This document shows positions 1-12,700 of a stretch of 64,000 nucleotides of DNA, piece by piece. How positions within the stretch are numbered: position 1 is the first letter of the stretch; each line of letters begins with the position of its first letter. The position numbers and the translations under genes are program-made. This DNA comes from Kryptolebias marmoratus (Eukaryota > Chordata > Actinopteri > Cyprinodontiformes > Rivulidae): the NCBI RefSeq assembly GCF_001649575.2, contig NC_051450.1, forward strand, positions 17,140,881 to 17,204,880. The letters run 5' to 3'. The notes under the pieces were generated by a model that was given only the letters and a program-made list of their open reading frames with translations, made no database searches and was not told where the DNA came from.

Positions 1-3000
1 ATGACTGATCTCACCCTTAGTGAGGCTTCTCTCCGAGGGTGAGCTTGTGCAGACCCCCAGAGCTTTCCCCCAATCCCTCCATCAGAAACCTTGAGAGGGC
101 CTTGAAGAGAAGAAAAAGAACACCCGCCTCTCTCCGAACCGTATAGTCAAGCATAATCAGGCCCAGCCTCCCAATCATGAAACCCAAGTTGAGCAAAGCT
201 TATAACCATTCCCCGTCCTTCTCCTCGGGCCCCCGCCGCTGATTGTTCCAGAAACAACAGATGGAAATTGTGAGCGTAAACACGTAAATATTGAAGGAGT
301 CATGGCTAGGATCGGCGTGGAGCAGAGGTCCTCCCCGCTTCATCACGGGGAAGCTATTACAGCGCTCAACAGCGCAAAACCGTCAGAAAACAGCTGCTTT
401 GGGTCAGAAGTGATAGCTGTCGGGATCCCAAAAAAACAGAAGCATAAATATGAACTCACCCAAACATAAACACACGCAGTCCAAAACAAACCAGCATAAA
501 AAGAGAGCTCGATTTCAAGTAAGTGTTTGCATTTTTTTGGCTAAACTAGCTTCATAAACAATGTTCAGTGCAGAACATTCAGTTATGTTTAGACTAAAAT
601 ATCTCATTCATACATCATTTCACGTGAATTTAAAATTATTATCAATGAGGATTTTTTTTTCTTTTTCTAAAAAAACTCTACCAAAGCATGAAAAAAATCC
701 ATAAGAGAAAAGTAAAGGTTACACAAAGGTAATACAAATGTCTGTCTGCATGTGCGAGTGTGTTCCATATGATGTAAAATTGCTCTAATTTTGGTAGATC
801 TTAATTATGGTGCAGCAATCTACGCAGGGGCACCTGAGAGTCAAAGCACGCAGCACCGTTGAAAAATGTAAACATTTTTAGAGACTGATTAGTATCCAAA
901 CCACAGGACCGTTACCTGTCAGGTCCCAGAAGTGCATACTAACCTGATGAATAAGTGTGTGTGTGTGTGTGAATTAGTGTGCATGTACATGATTACATAT
1001 GATTGAAATTGAGGTCTGCACAAGACATTAAAAAAAAAAAAAAAGCTCTGGTTAGAATCAGAGCCTCTACTTCACTCTAGACTGACAACACCATTATAGC
1101 ATTTAAATTTTCCCCGGTTTAATTTCTGACGACGCAGATGTACATTCGCAAACAAAGTGAGCCGTGATAAACCGAACAAACATCGACTTTTACTTGTTTT
1201 ACTTTAAATTAGCAGGTGAAACTTGAGCTAAAAAATATTTTGAACTGAAGACTGGCAGGAAATATACAAGCAGAAAAGTAATAATCTGTTCCAAATGAAT
1301 ACGTGGAAGTTGTGATGCAAAATTAAAATAATAATAATTTAGAGATGTTTAAGTTCGAAACTAATAGATCAGTAGATCACATTTATTTACTATTTGGTAT
1401 CGCGTTTATAAAAAATATACTTAAAACTTACTTTTTTATGTGAAATGTCCTGATTTTTTCATTTTAAGTCACTAAAAACAAACACGATAAATACAAAACA
1501 TCAAATAAAAAATATCAAATCACAACAAATGCATAATAATTAGCTCCTAAAGATAAATGGTGCAGTTTACTCCAGTTTTTCTGTCTGGTCGTCATGACTT
1601 TGCAATAAGGAGCTTTACCTAAAGGCTGTTTTAATAATCATTTCATCTTAACTGCAAAATCTGTACAAACAGATTTGATTTTTTTTTTCATATTCATAGC
1701 AATAAAATACTAATATTACAAAGTTAGACAGAAATTTATTTATTTTGTTTAGATTTACATGTAGCTTAATAAAATGTAAAGCTGTGCAATCAGTGGGGTA
1801 GTCAGAGTTCTTTTCTGCCTGTGTTAAACTCTTAATTCGTGGGGAAGCTTCCTTATTAAAGTCCAGCGACTGGCAGCTGGGATGAGCCTGGAAACGCTGC
1901 TTGGGGCTCGACACTATAAGGAGGCTGCCATCGATATCCGTTGTGTAATTTTCTATTGGCAGGTGGGTGATGGCTGTGATTAAATCTGGGCTTTAGCTTC
2001 TGCCATCCGCATTATTGTGTCGGGATTCCCCGAGTCCCGGCTCTCCGGATCCTCTGTCACATTCTGTCATGCCAGCTTTGGGCCCTGCCAGCTGGCCTCG
2101 GTACCACAGCATAACACTGACTCCCCACAAGTGGCTGCGTCAAGAACACACACACACGCACACACACACACACTTACTCAACCAGACCTTCTCACCCTTT
2201 TCATGCTGTTTTCCCACCATTAATCACCCGACATTTAAAGTGATAGTACAGATCTTTTAAAGTGGTTATGGAGAACTAATATCTTACCTGTTGTAGATAG
2301 CTCTCTGAATTACTTCAATTTGGAGAAATAAAATTGAATTCTGAGCGGACTGATGAGCTAGCGGGTGGGCTGGCTGCTCAGAGTTAGAGGAGGGTCTCAC
2401 CAGGTTTGTAATGTTATTTTTGTTGGTGTAACTGATTACTATAAATGTCTGGGACTCGCAGGTCTCGTCTTGGTGGCCACAGACTGGGACGGCGGCTAAA
2501 GGTCAGATGTGCTAAAACAAATACGCTTCCTATCGGTGTCTGACTGGAGTGTTTGTTTAGGAGCAAGGAGGCGAGGAGAGTCACAGGAGCTCTCATCGGC
2601 TTTGGCTGAGGCCACTTTACCTCACACACACATAATTGGTCGGCTTCAGGTCGGGTTTGAATCATCTCTGGTTCGTCAACGTCAGAATTATCTCATTTGC
2701 CCTCCAAACATTAGCAAATTATTCTGAGGTGATTTGACTTTTGCTGAAAAAACAAAAAGAGGAGTTGTTGATTTCAAATACTTACATAAATATTTAAATT
2801 ATTTTACTAATAACAAGAAATGCTATCTTTATTTCAAGTAACTAACATATTTTTGGATGCAACAATGGTTAATGATCTGTACTGAGTTAGAAAAAAAAGA
2901 CGTTTTTCAAGACTAGGAAAATATAAATTTGTGACAACTAAAACCAAAAGATTTGTTTGTCTTTTTTACTTTTACAAGGACAAACATTTAAGAAAATCTG

Positions 3001-5211
3001 ATGTAGTGTTTGTGACTGGACAATAAATTCAATATAAGGTGAGGTATTTAAGAGAGAATTATTCTCAGGTATTACATTATTCAAAGATTAAATTCATAAT
3101 CGGGTTAACTGGTGGTTTCCTGCAAATCAACATGACTAATGTGCACTAGGCAGCATATAAATCCTGCTGTGTTATTTCTTAGCTCCATCTTCATAAGGCT
3201 CAGCTTTCTCTCATCTTGTCTCGTGACCGAGACGTTTTACCGATTTAAAATTAGCCCGTGACACATCAGGTGCGTACAGTACATCACCACCGTACGGAGC
3301 TCTTGAATAGCACACCTCATGCTGTGAATGTGTCAATGTTATGAAGTGCTGTCATCTGATCTAATGGGGTCCATGTCAGTGGACAAGCTGTGACCCATGC
3401 CTACACACACACACACACACAGAAATGGACATGACAGAGCTTGTGTCACCATGCCTATTTCTGTCTATTGTTTTAACAAAACGGTTTACCCATATGCAAT
3501 TTGTTCAGTGCCGCATTCGTGACTGAAGATGTATCTGATTACGTTTTTTTTTCCTGCCGTACGACCGTGGCTCACTCGGACACTCGATCTCTTGACAGGA
3601 CCATTTTCCTTCGTATTCGCAGGGTCCCCGTGGATGGCCGTTCCTGATTCTGTTGACTCAAAAATCAAGGCCAGAAAGTGAAATGTATCGCGGCTAGTCC
3701 TTGGCTTGTCTTGTGATTAACACGTAACGCTACGAGCCACCTTGGAACACAGCATCTCCTCACAGATTTAGAAACGCCGGTTGAAAACAGTAATTCGTAC
3801 ACTGGTGAATTGTGTGCGTTTCCATGTATGTGTGTCCAAAAACACTAGATTAGTGCTCAAAGACGGCTTAATTCCAACACTGCCAATGTTTTCCAAGAGG
3901 TGGAAAAATAGGTGTTAAAAAACATCATCTTTATGACTGTATTTACCAGTGATGTTGCCCACCTTAAACTTTCTTATTGTTTATCTTTAGGATCCATATC
4001 TGTTTACCTTGGTTGTGGGTGAGTCCTTTGGGTGCTTAAAAGGATTTAACCATTGACCTCATCCAGTATTTTCAACTGAAACGAGCGTCCATGTACCACA
4101 TTTTGCTACGTTTTTCTAATGTTGATGTAAATGATATGTTTTCTCTTGTAGCTGAATAGTCCAAAAGTCACCAGAGTAGTCAGCACATTTCAGCTGTCCT
4201 GCCTGAGCACACTGGCAACACGATCACCGCAGAAGGTAACGCCTTCAAAGCGAAGGGTAGCTGTGCGTGACATTAGCACACCGAAGCTGTGATGTACGTG
4301 GCGCCCACAATCTTTTCCAACAACATTTAAAACATTCAGGAGTGGGACTGAAGAAAGAGAGGCTCCAGAAGTTCCTGGATTTTCACAAAATTTGAGGCTA
4401 TTTAGAGGTTTTCTGAAGGACCAAGACTTGAGTTCCCCCCACACTATTTATTAAATGTAACTCCTTAAAACACAGACTTTTCCCTAATTTTTTTCCTTTT
4501 TTTATTGACTTATTCTAGGTAAACCGACCCTGTTTCCAATAAAAGAGTAAACTCTGATGACAACCATGCCTTTGTAAATAAAAAAGGTTAATATTTGCTA
4601 GTATATAAATATAGTAAAATATCTGAAGCAGCAAAAAGATTGCACAAAATAGATTAGACATCTTTTTTTAAGAAGAGTGACCAAGACATCCCATACTATA
4701 AACAAAAGTTCATTTCAATAACATTTTCTTGTGTATTATTAGTTGCAGATTATTATCTGTATGTATGTGGTTTATTATCATGTTTGTTATGGGAAATTCT
4801 GTGGAAATTGTCCACATTCCCTTTGCTGACAAATGTGAAGTTACCCAAAAACCTATATTTTCAGTGTCTAAAAAATTAAAAAGGTAAGATAAACTATTTT
4901 TAAGTACATATAATTCATTATGCTCTGTTTCTTGGCTACTGATCCTGTCCAGAATCCATATATTTTACTTGACCAATCAGGTAAGATTTTGAGAATAGAT
5001 GATGGCGTTCACATTTTTACAGTTGTGTTGCCGAGCAGAAAATCTTCTATCCCAATATTTCTGAATGAACGTGCAAGTTTTTGAAAGAAAAAACAACTTT
5101 TTTTTTTTTTTACCTTAAACCTGTTCATTACAAGTCTTTTCCATCAGCAATTCGGATGTTAGAGTCAGCCTTTTGTGCAGCAAAAACTGTTTCCAGCAGA
5201 CTTATTCCTTA
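1..5211. other. Intergenic DNA, no gene recognised
   Basis: Mixed-complexity and AT-rich DNA. It has short GT/AC runs at 955-971, 2148-2173 and 3403-3421 and one arm of the fold-back repeat at about 2249-2335. Blocks at about 220-430 and 3240-3370 look unique. No open frame resembles a protein. Confidence 0.65.
2249..2335 (-). repeat. Fold-back repeat A, single arm
   Basis: Read on the minus strand: CAAATTGAAGTAATTCAGAG, then CTATCTACAACAGGTAAGAT and CCACTTTAAAAGATCTG. It matches the arms of the full copies. The opposite arm was not found. Confidence 0.6.
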
Positions 5212-5264
5212 CCATCCATCCATCCATCCATCCATCCATCCATCCATCCATCCATCCATCCATC
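5212..5264. repeat. (CCAT)n microsatellite
   Basis: About 13 uninterrupted CCAT units. It is the simple-sequence tail of the adjoining retroposon-like repeat, which is therefore in minus orientation. Confidence 0.95.
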
Positions 5265-5406
5265 TTCATTACTTGCTTTTCTGCCCTGGTTGCTGGTACC
5301 TATCTGCGGCGGGGGACACCCTGGACAGATCACCAGTCCATCAAAGCGTCACATAGAGACAAACGTGACAGAACCATTCATGCTTTCACTCACACCTAGT
5401 GAAAAT

Positions 5407-5796
5407 ATAATATTATTTCAGGAATTGGGATTGTTAAAATTTTATGAGTTGGTTGATTATTATGTTTTGCAGATTATGTATAAGGCTCAAATTAAATTTC
5501 GTTAAGAGAATAAGTAATTATAATCTCAAGGGACTAGAAATATTCATAAAACCTAAAATTAGAACAAACTTGAAGGATAAATGCACTTCAGTCAGAGGTG
5601 TAAGATTATGGAATGGTCTGGATTATGATTATAAAAATGCTGGTTCAATTAATTCATTTAAGAGAATGATAAAAGTTCATTTGTTAAAAAACTATGAATT
5701 TGTATAATTTGTATTGTAGGAGTTACTGTTTGAGGAGTTGAATTTTCGTTTTTGTTTTATTTGATGTTATTTGATTATTACCACTTTTGAAATTGA

Positions 5797-5848
<52 letters not shown>

Positions 5849-5965
5849 TTTTTTTTTTTAAATAGGGGCAGATATTATAAGATTTTTTTCTTCTTCTGCT
5901 ACCTTTCATTTTTTTTGTTTGATTTGCATTTTTTTTTGTATGTGAATGTTTTGTTTTTTTTAAAA
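5407..5965 (+). mobile_element. LINE 3' end inserted with a 7-bp target duplication
   Basis: Flanked by TGAAAAT at 5400-5406 and 5966-5972. Its open frame (to 5706) encodes the C-terminal tail of a LINE reverse transcriptase: SVRGVRLWNGLDYDYKN, then SFKRMIKVHLLKNYEF. An (ATT)n tail at 5798-5848 and T-rich DNA follow. It is 5'-truncated, as expected of target-primed retrotransposition. Confidence 0.75.
5798..5848. repeat. (ATT)n microsatellite
   Basis: About 17 uninterrupted ATT units, downstream of the LINE coding remnant. Confidence 0.95.
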
Positions 5966-6080
5966 TGAAAATTTAGAGTTACCAGTTAACCTAACATGGA
6001 TGTTTTTGGTTTGTGGGAGGAAACCAGAAAACCCAGAAAAAAAACCCCATGCAAGCATGGGGTCCTGTTCCCAACTCCAT

Positions 6081-9000
6081 GAAATAATTTGATGGCCCAA
6101 ACGAGTCCTTGGATTTGCATCAATATCATGCCTAGTTCAGATTATCTTAAAAAAGAAAAACTACAACAATACAAACACAAGAGCAAACAACCCCTCTGGA
6201 AAAATCACATCTCTGAACATAATTTATGTGTCGTCTGAAATGGTTCTGTATGATTTGAATTTCCGTGTTATTCAAACCCAAACACTCCAAAAACTCCTGC
6301 ACCGCCTGTGTCTGGGATGCAGCGAGTCCCAACGGTGGAAGCCACATTAAAGGTGAGCGTTGTTATTCTGCCTCCAGTCCTGCTAGACTCATCAGTTATC
6401 CTCTATGGCTTCCAGGATGTCTGCCATCCCCTTCCCCTCCCTCCTGTTTGTTTTAAGAAAAAAAAAAAAAATCCTGTACTCTCAAAATGAGCGCTCGGAG
6501 TGGGTGTGTCTGACACAAAAGTAAAAACATATCTTTCATGTCCAAATAAATCTGACAAAGAAATGCTTTATGAACTGCCACCTGAAGGTAGTCCTAGAGC
6601 CACAGTGAGGAAAGTGGCCATAACGTTTAATCCAATTGGCTTCCTCCCTCCAGAACAGTCTTAGCAGATGGTAGTCTGTAATATGAAAGTTATTCACCCA
6701 CTCACTACTGCAGTGTGTCTGTTATATCACCATGTCCTGTTATTCTTTATGGGTTCCATAGGCACTAAAGAGGAGAGAAGTTATTTTCTTTTCATTACTT
6801 TGCTCTCTTGGGGGACTGGGAGACTTGGTCCAGCTCTTCCCTTTCAGTCCAGAAATTCTTTTCAATTAAAGGCCTATCCTTCCAGATGGTAGAAGCATTA
6901 GGCCAGCGCTCTGCTGATGTGCTGTCCCTGCAACCGATGGACAGCCATTTCATTTACCAGGCAGTAAATCTTAAGGCACCTAATGCCCTGCTGCGCAGGC
7001 AGCCAGAATCCGACAACTCACACCAGCCAGAGGACGGCGTTCCGCACCGAGCTGAACTTTTACCGTGCAGATGTCCGCGCTCTCTCAATCACAAATGTAT
7101 TGTCTTTGCCATGGATCAATTAAAAGGATGAGGTCTAAAAAAAGGGCCATTTGTAAAATGGACATCCTCTTAGAACTGAAACAGCAGCAGAGAGCATTGG
7201 AAGCGTGAATAATTTATCCCGAAACCCTATCACAGTGTTTGTATCAGTTTCCATCATAAAGCTTGGCGAGGGAGAGGAGGGGATACATCAGCAAGCGTGA
7301 CAGGCTCTGCAGGGAGGGTACAGTAGAAGGTTCTTCTGGACAACCACATACACATAAATCCATTTTCTGTTATCAGAGGAAGAGGATCTGAGGAAATGGT
7401 GCAGTGAGAGAGGGGGACTGGGTAAACTCATACACATTTAAAATATCACTTTTTATTAAATGTTTCTTTCATTGTGAGAACAATAAATAATCCGTGCTAT
7501 AAAGGGAAAAGTTTGGTAAATGTTTTTTTATTATGTTAAAACTGTCAATTGAAGGATGGAGTGTCGGAACAGCTAATAAAATCATCGGTCTTGGATGTTT
7601 TTGTTCTTCATTTACAAAAGATAGGCAAAATTTTCAGAGTGAATCTTTGTTTAGCTTTTATTTATACAACTGTTAGATTCCTTTTTTTTGTTTGTTTGAA
7701 AAAGTACACTCATTTCTGCTTTCCTGTGTTGTGATTGGAGTTGTTTTAAGAATCCCATCCAGCAATCCATTTTCATTACTACAACAACCAAGATATCTGC
7801 AGCAGGTAAGATATTATTGTTCATAACGTTCCCAGAGAACCCCACTTTAAAAGATCAGAACTAATCAGGGGCATCTGCAAGAGCGTGAATGTCTTGAATT
7901 TCCTCACAAGTTGCTGAAGTGTGCAGTTTTGTTGCACGAATTTTGAACATGCTTCAAAAATTGATGTGACAAATTTTCTCTCAAAATAGAAGTTGATTTG
8001 TTGTGGGTGTCTTGAACTCATCTCAATTTAATTTCAATATTTCTAGAGCACCAGAGCTGCATTTTGACATCTGTGGAAGCTGCTGTGTGACAGAAAACAT
8101 CCAAGACTTGAGCCCTGAATGTCCAAGTCTAACCACACCAACGATGAATAATAATGCCAAGGTACTTAAGACAGGTATGATGTTGGCAACAAAATATTGT
8201 GCATGGCCTAGAATACAATATTACAAGTCTTGCACACAAAAATGAGGTGTGACTTTCAAATATTGGATGCGCAAAACGTGTCCGAAGAGCTTCCTGGTGA
8301 CTTATCTGCGGACACTAAATGAACATTCAGTGATTCTGTAATTGAAAATCTGCTGATTTCCTCCCAGTCTCGAGTCGCCAACTACATCCCATCAGCTGCA
8401 GCTCAGTAAGCTACCACCCTGAACATTTCTAAAATATCCCATTAAAAAGTCTTGGGGTGTGAGTGAAAAGCAGCTAGTCTGAACTCCCATCAGCCCAGTC
8501 TTGGCCTGTAACTCCCACTGTTCCCAGCTGCTGGAGGAAGAGGAGAAACCTGGGACTGATTGACTTCTGCTGCCAGCAGACCCACTGTGATCTGAGACTA
8601 AAGTATAAGCCAAATCTCGTCTCTCCCACAGGAAAGTGACGTTTTATTCAGGAGTGAGACGAAGTCTGGTTTAAGAGGGAGGCAGGGTGTTAGGCGGCTG
8701 TTTCTTTTACCCACCTGTAGTTTAACAGGAAGGTTGGGATATTTGAGGACATCCCACAGACTGAAGAGACCTGGGCAAAACACCAGCATCGATCATTTTC
8801 ACACATTGTTCTTTTGTGGTATTTGTTTGCAGTTACTGTTTTCATTATCCAGATGTCCAGGTTTCTTTAATTTGAAGGGACTGTGAAGTCCTGGGTAACT
8901 TTAAAAACAGATTTTCTTATTTGTTTGTGCCTCAGATTCAGGTTTTGGTGATGAAAAATAGTCTTTAAAATGTTTTGTAAAGTGTACATTTTTTAAATCT

Positions 9001-9330
9001 TTGTTTCTGGTGGATCTAAGTAGGTATGAAGATTTTCTGAAACAATGATGGAGCAGCCTGTTTTACACCCATTATCACTTTGTGCTCCAAAAATCCATCA
9101 AACAAAGAGCTGATTTTGGAATGAGTAGTGTTTTTATTAACGTGTTGACAAAGAAAAAAATTAATTATACAAATAAAACCTATGAATTTCAAAAATATCT
9201 AGAGCAGTGCCTGTGAAGCCATAATTTCACAAAAAAATTATTTCTTTACTGATTTTAGAAGGTCTGGAGAGAAAAATACTTAACAAAATCTGGTTTTGTA
9301 AACTGAATTTGCAAATGCAACTCTGGCTTC
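6081..9330. other. Intergenic DNA
   Basis: No gene recognised. A fold-back repeat arm lies at about 7790-7866. The block at 6890-7010 is non-repetitive and mixed in composition. Confidence 0.6.
7790..7866 (+). repeat. Fold-back repeat A, single arm
   Basis: ATATCTGCAGCAGGTAAGAT, then ATTGTTCATAACGTTCCCAG and CCACTTTAAAAGATCAGAAC. Confidence 0.6.
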
Positions 9331-9771
9331 GTCATGTTGGGTGGAGAAGGAGGCGAACCCAGAGCGCAGACCCATTTTCAAAAAAGGAAAAAAAACCTAA
9401 TTTATTTACAATAAACACAAAACAAAGGCTGACATGGCAGCAAAACTTAACATAACAGAATCCAGGAACAAGACACAAGACGAGAGGGACAACCAGACAG
9501 CACATGAAGCAACAACAGACCAGCAAGGAGATGATCGGATTTTAAAGACAGAAGGTAATTAGGGGAAGTGGGCACAGGTGAGATGATTACAAAGCTTGGG
9601 GCAGGTGTAGATGGGCGTGGCAGGTAAACAAGAGATAGACTGAGGAGAAGTGAATGATGACAGAGGCACAGAGAACAAGACAAAAAGTGAAGACAACAAT
9701 AAACCCAAACCAAAAGAAACCAGAAACACTAAATACAAAAAGAAACACAGTAAAACTGAATCCTGACAGGC
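9331..9771. repeat. Probable dispersed non-autonomous repeat
   Basis: Begins GTCATGTTGGGTGGAGAAGG with GAACCCAGAGCGCAGAC and ends in AATCCTGACAGG. It has the A-rich, low-T composition on one strand typical of a common teleost dispersed repeat. Identification rests on remembered sequence style, without a family name. Confidence 0.45.
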
Positions 9772-12700
9772 TTCAGTCTGCTTGTTTAGGGCCATTCCTA
9801 TTCAGTTTTAGTCTTTTGCTTGCCCATGAAACAAAATATCTAACATGGGAAAAAAACAGTCTGGGAACAAATGCTAAAAAAAAAAGTGCAGAATCTGAGA
9901 TGAGTTCACCAGTATCCGATGTAGACGATCCATTCACTTACAAATAACAGCAATGACGAAACATCTAAGTTTGAGAAACTAATTAGATATGCCTGCAGTC
10001 TGAGCAAAGCTGTGCAGTTTCTGTAAACTTTTTTATAAATATGCCTGTCTTTTTTTTAAATCCTGGGATGTTTGAAGTTTTCTTGTTTCAGTAATACTGT
10101 ACAAACTTTAACACACTTTCTAGGACTGTTATTAAGGTCAGTCTGTCGTCACACAGACATTAGGAATGGGCAGGGTGTCCATTTAAGCTCAACTGTGGAT
10201 ATTTGACACACAGCTCCTGTGGGGAAATCCTGTAACGACATGGATTCAGAACTCCAACGTGTGTGTGAGAACAGTGTGTCTGATTCCTGCTTCTCCATGT
10301 TTTGTCCCAATCTGTCCTACATGTAACATATGAGACTGGTCTCTGTATTTTCTTTTTTTTTTTTTTTTCCCTTGCAGACGAAGAGTTTTGAGGGTGAAGT
10401 GTCATTTTTCAACATCCATAAATAGAACGTGCAGAGCATGTCCCAATGGAGGTGAATGCATATCATGTTAGCAGGGCTGAGTAGGTGCTAACCTGCTGCT
10501 GGCAACCTCCACGCTAAACAATACTTGTTACAGAGAAACACAGAAATTGGATCACTGTTGTGTGAAAAGTGAACTAATGTTATGTGGAGTAAAACACAAG
10601 AAAGTGTAACGCAATCTAACGCTTATTGTTGTCAAGTGCTGGTTCCCTTGACAGAATTAGGTTACAAGAAAGTGAATAGCAACATGGATGTTTTAAGGTT
10701 GGGATGGGAGTGATTAAAAATAATGGAAAATTATCAACTTCAATAAAAATAAATGAATTTCATTTCAAATGCTTAAATTAAAAACTTTGAAATGACCAGA
10801 GACATTGCTTTTGAAAAGCACTTGGAAATATAGAGAAACATGGAAATATACACTATTACAGTTATTAATATAGTTATTCAGAGTTTTCCTTTAAGCACAA
10901 CCAGTTATTTCTCATGAAATAATGCTGCTAAATGCTTGTTTGTGCTGCTAGAAGCATTAGCATAGCTCCACATTTTACCAAACAGAGCTAAACTGTGTTA
11001 ATATTGGCACAAGTGGAGAAAAACATGCCAGTAAATTGACCACTTAAATATGTTATACCTTTTTTCAAATGGACAGTTTTTATTTTAATTAAATCTTTGA
11101 CATCTGGAATAGGCTCCAGTGTAATTAGCTCTTAGTTTGACTCTATGAAAATTTCTGTTTTTCCAAACTGAGATTGTTCTGACTGCTGATAAATAGACCG
11201 ATTAGAGGTAAATACTCCACTCAACCCCTTTGAAAGAAACAATTCATTTGAAGTGGACAAAACGCTAAAAGCTCATATATTTGTCTTTCAACAATCTGGA
11301 TTTGTTGCTTAAAGTAAAATCTTAGACACATATTTGATAGCACCCTTGGTTTTCTTTCTGACGTATTGCTTCTTCCTGCCAAATCTTTTGATCTTGTCTA
11401 TTCTTTACTGCTTCAATCGCTTCAGAGCTTTAAATTTCAGGCTTAGCCTCGTGGTTAGTCAGGTTACAAATGTGTAAAACTTTCATGCATTAGGACAACC
11501 TCAATTACAGAAACCGCAACAAAGCTTTTTTCAAAAGAGCAGGCACAGCAGCATTTTCATCTTTTGACACGGTACACGCCCGGATATATACCTGAGCTTG
11601 TAAGTCAATTGCAAAACCAAAGTTTATCTCCAGGCGTCGAACAAGCTGCCTGAAAAACCACCAACAAGTCGGCGTCCTTTCGGAACACCCCCCATCAGTT
11701 AGGAGTCAGTGCTATCAACATGAAGACGTGATAAGTAATAAAGTCTTGGCTAACTCGACGTGCCCTGCAGTCACACATAAGCCTATTGTTGTCAGGCTCT
11801 TCTGAAGCCTGGAAAAAATATCAAAGTGTTGGACAGAGATGTAAATTATTAGAGTTTGGCTGAGAGACAGAAAAACAGACAAAATGGGAGAAAGATGAGG
11901 TGAAAAAGATGAACCTGGCATTTTAAGAAGAAATAGGTGTGTATATGCGGTCTCTTCCCGTTTCTGATGGGGTGAGGCATGGGTGTGGGGACTCAGATAT
12001 TAGTGTCATAAAAGTATGACAACTTGACAAGGCAGGATCCATTTTAAGCTTTACAGGAAGGATCAGGGTGCTCACAAGCCCTGGCACATGGGTGAAGCAA
12101 ACAAGCAATACGGTTGCGTACTCGTGCACATATGGACATGCTCAGGAATGCGTGTTCGTATCAAACGGCCTGCTGCGAGATCAACTTGTTCAGAAGCCGA
12201 GCAGACAAGACAAGATGGATGCCAAAGAACTACAGTTATCCATTAGAAACGAGCCTGCCAAATCACCATCGTCTGTCTAACAGACCGGGGGGGAGAGGAG
12301 AATATGAAAGGCAGCAGAAGAGTGTCGGGTCTAGCTGAAGCCTGTGCTGCTCCCCTGTTCCCAGCCAGCGCAGGAAATGAAGAAATAGGATCACATCAAA
12401 ATATGCAAGCCCTATCATCCTGAGTACACCTTTTCAAAGGCCACACACAAACCAACGCTGGGTTTAGCATTTGGCTAGATGAAGCTGTTTTTATTTCGCT
12501 TGTTGAGAAACTTGTTGGGAAAAGGAGCAAGAAGTGTAACGATTGTTGTGCAATAAACCAAACACACGACAAGAGTTAAGCCAGACATGTAAGGCAACAC
12601 GAGACTTTTCTAAAAGTCAATTATAAAATCACGTTTTTCCTTAACTTCACCACGTTGAAATCTAAATCTGACTGGGTGGTAAAACCTATTCAAAACCTGA

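Larger units (their letters stand above)
5212..6080 (-). mobile_element. Older retroposon-like repeat, interrupted by a LINE
   Basis: Two halves of one common teleost interspersed repeat lie at 5212-5406 (CACCCTGGACAGATCACCAG, then CACTCACACCTAG) and 5966-6080 (TTTAGAGTTACCAGTTAACC, then GTGGGAGGAAACC). They read continuously once the intervening sequence is removed. Confidence 0.7.
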
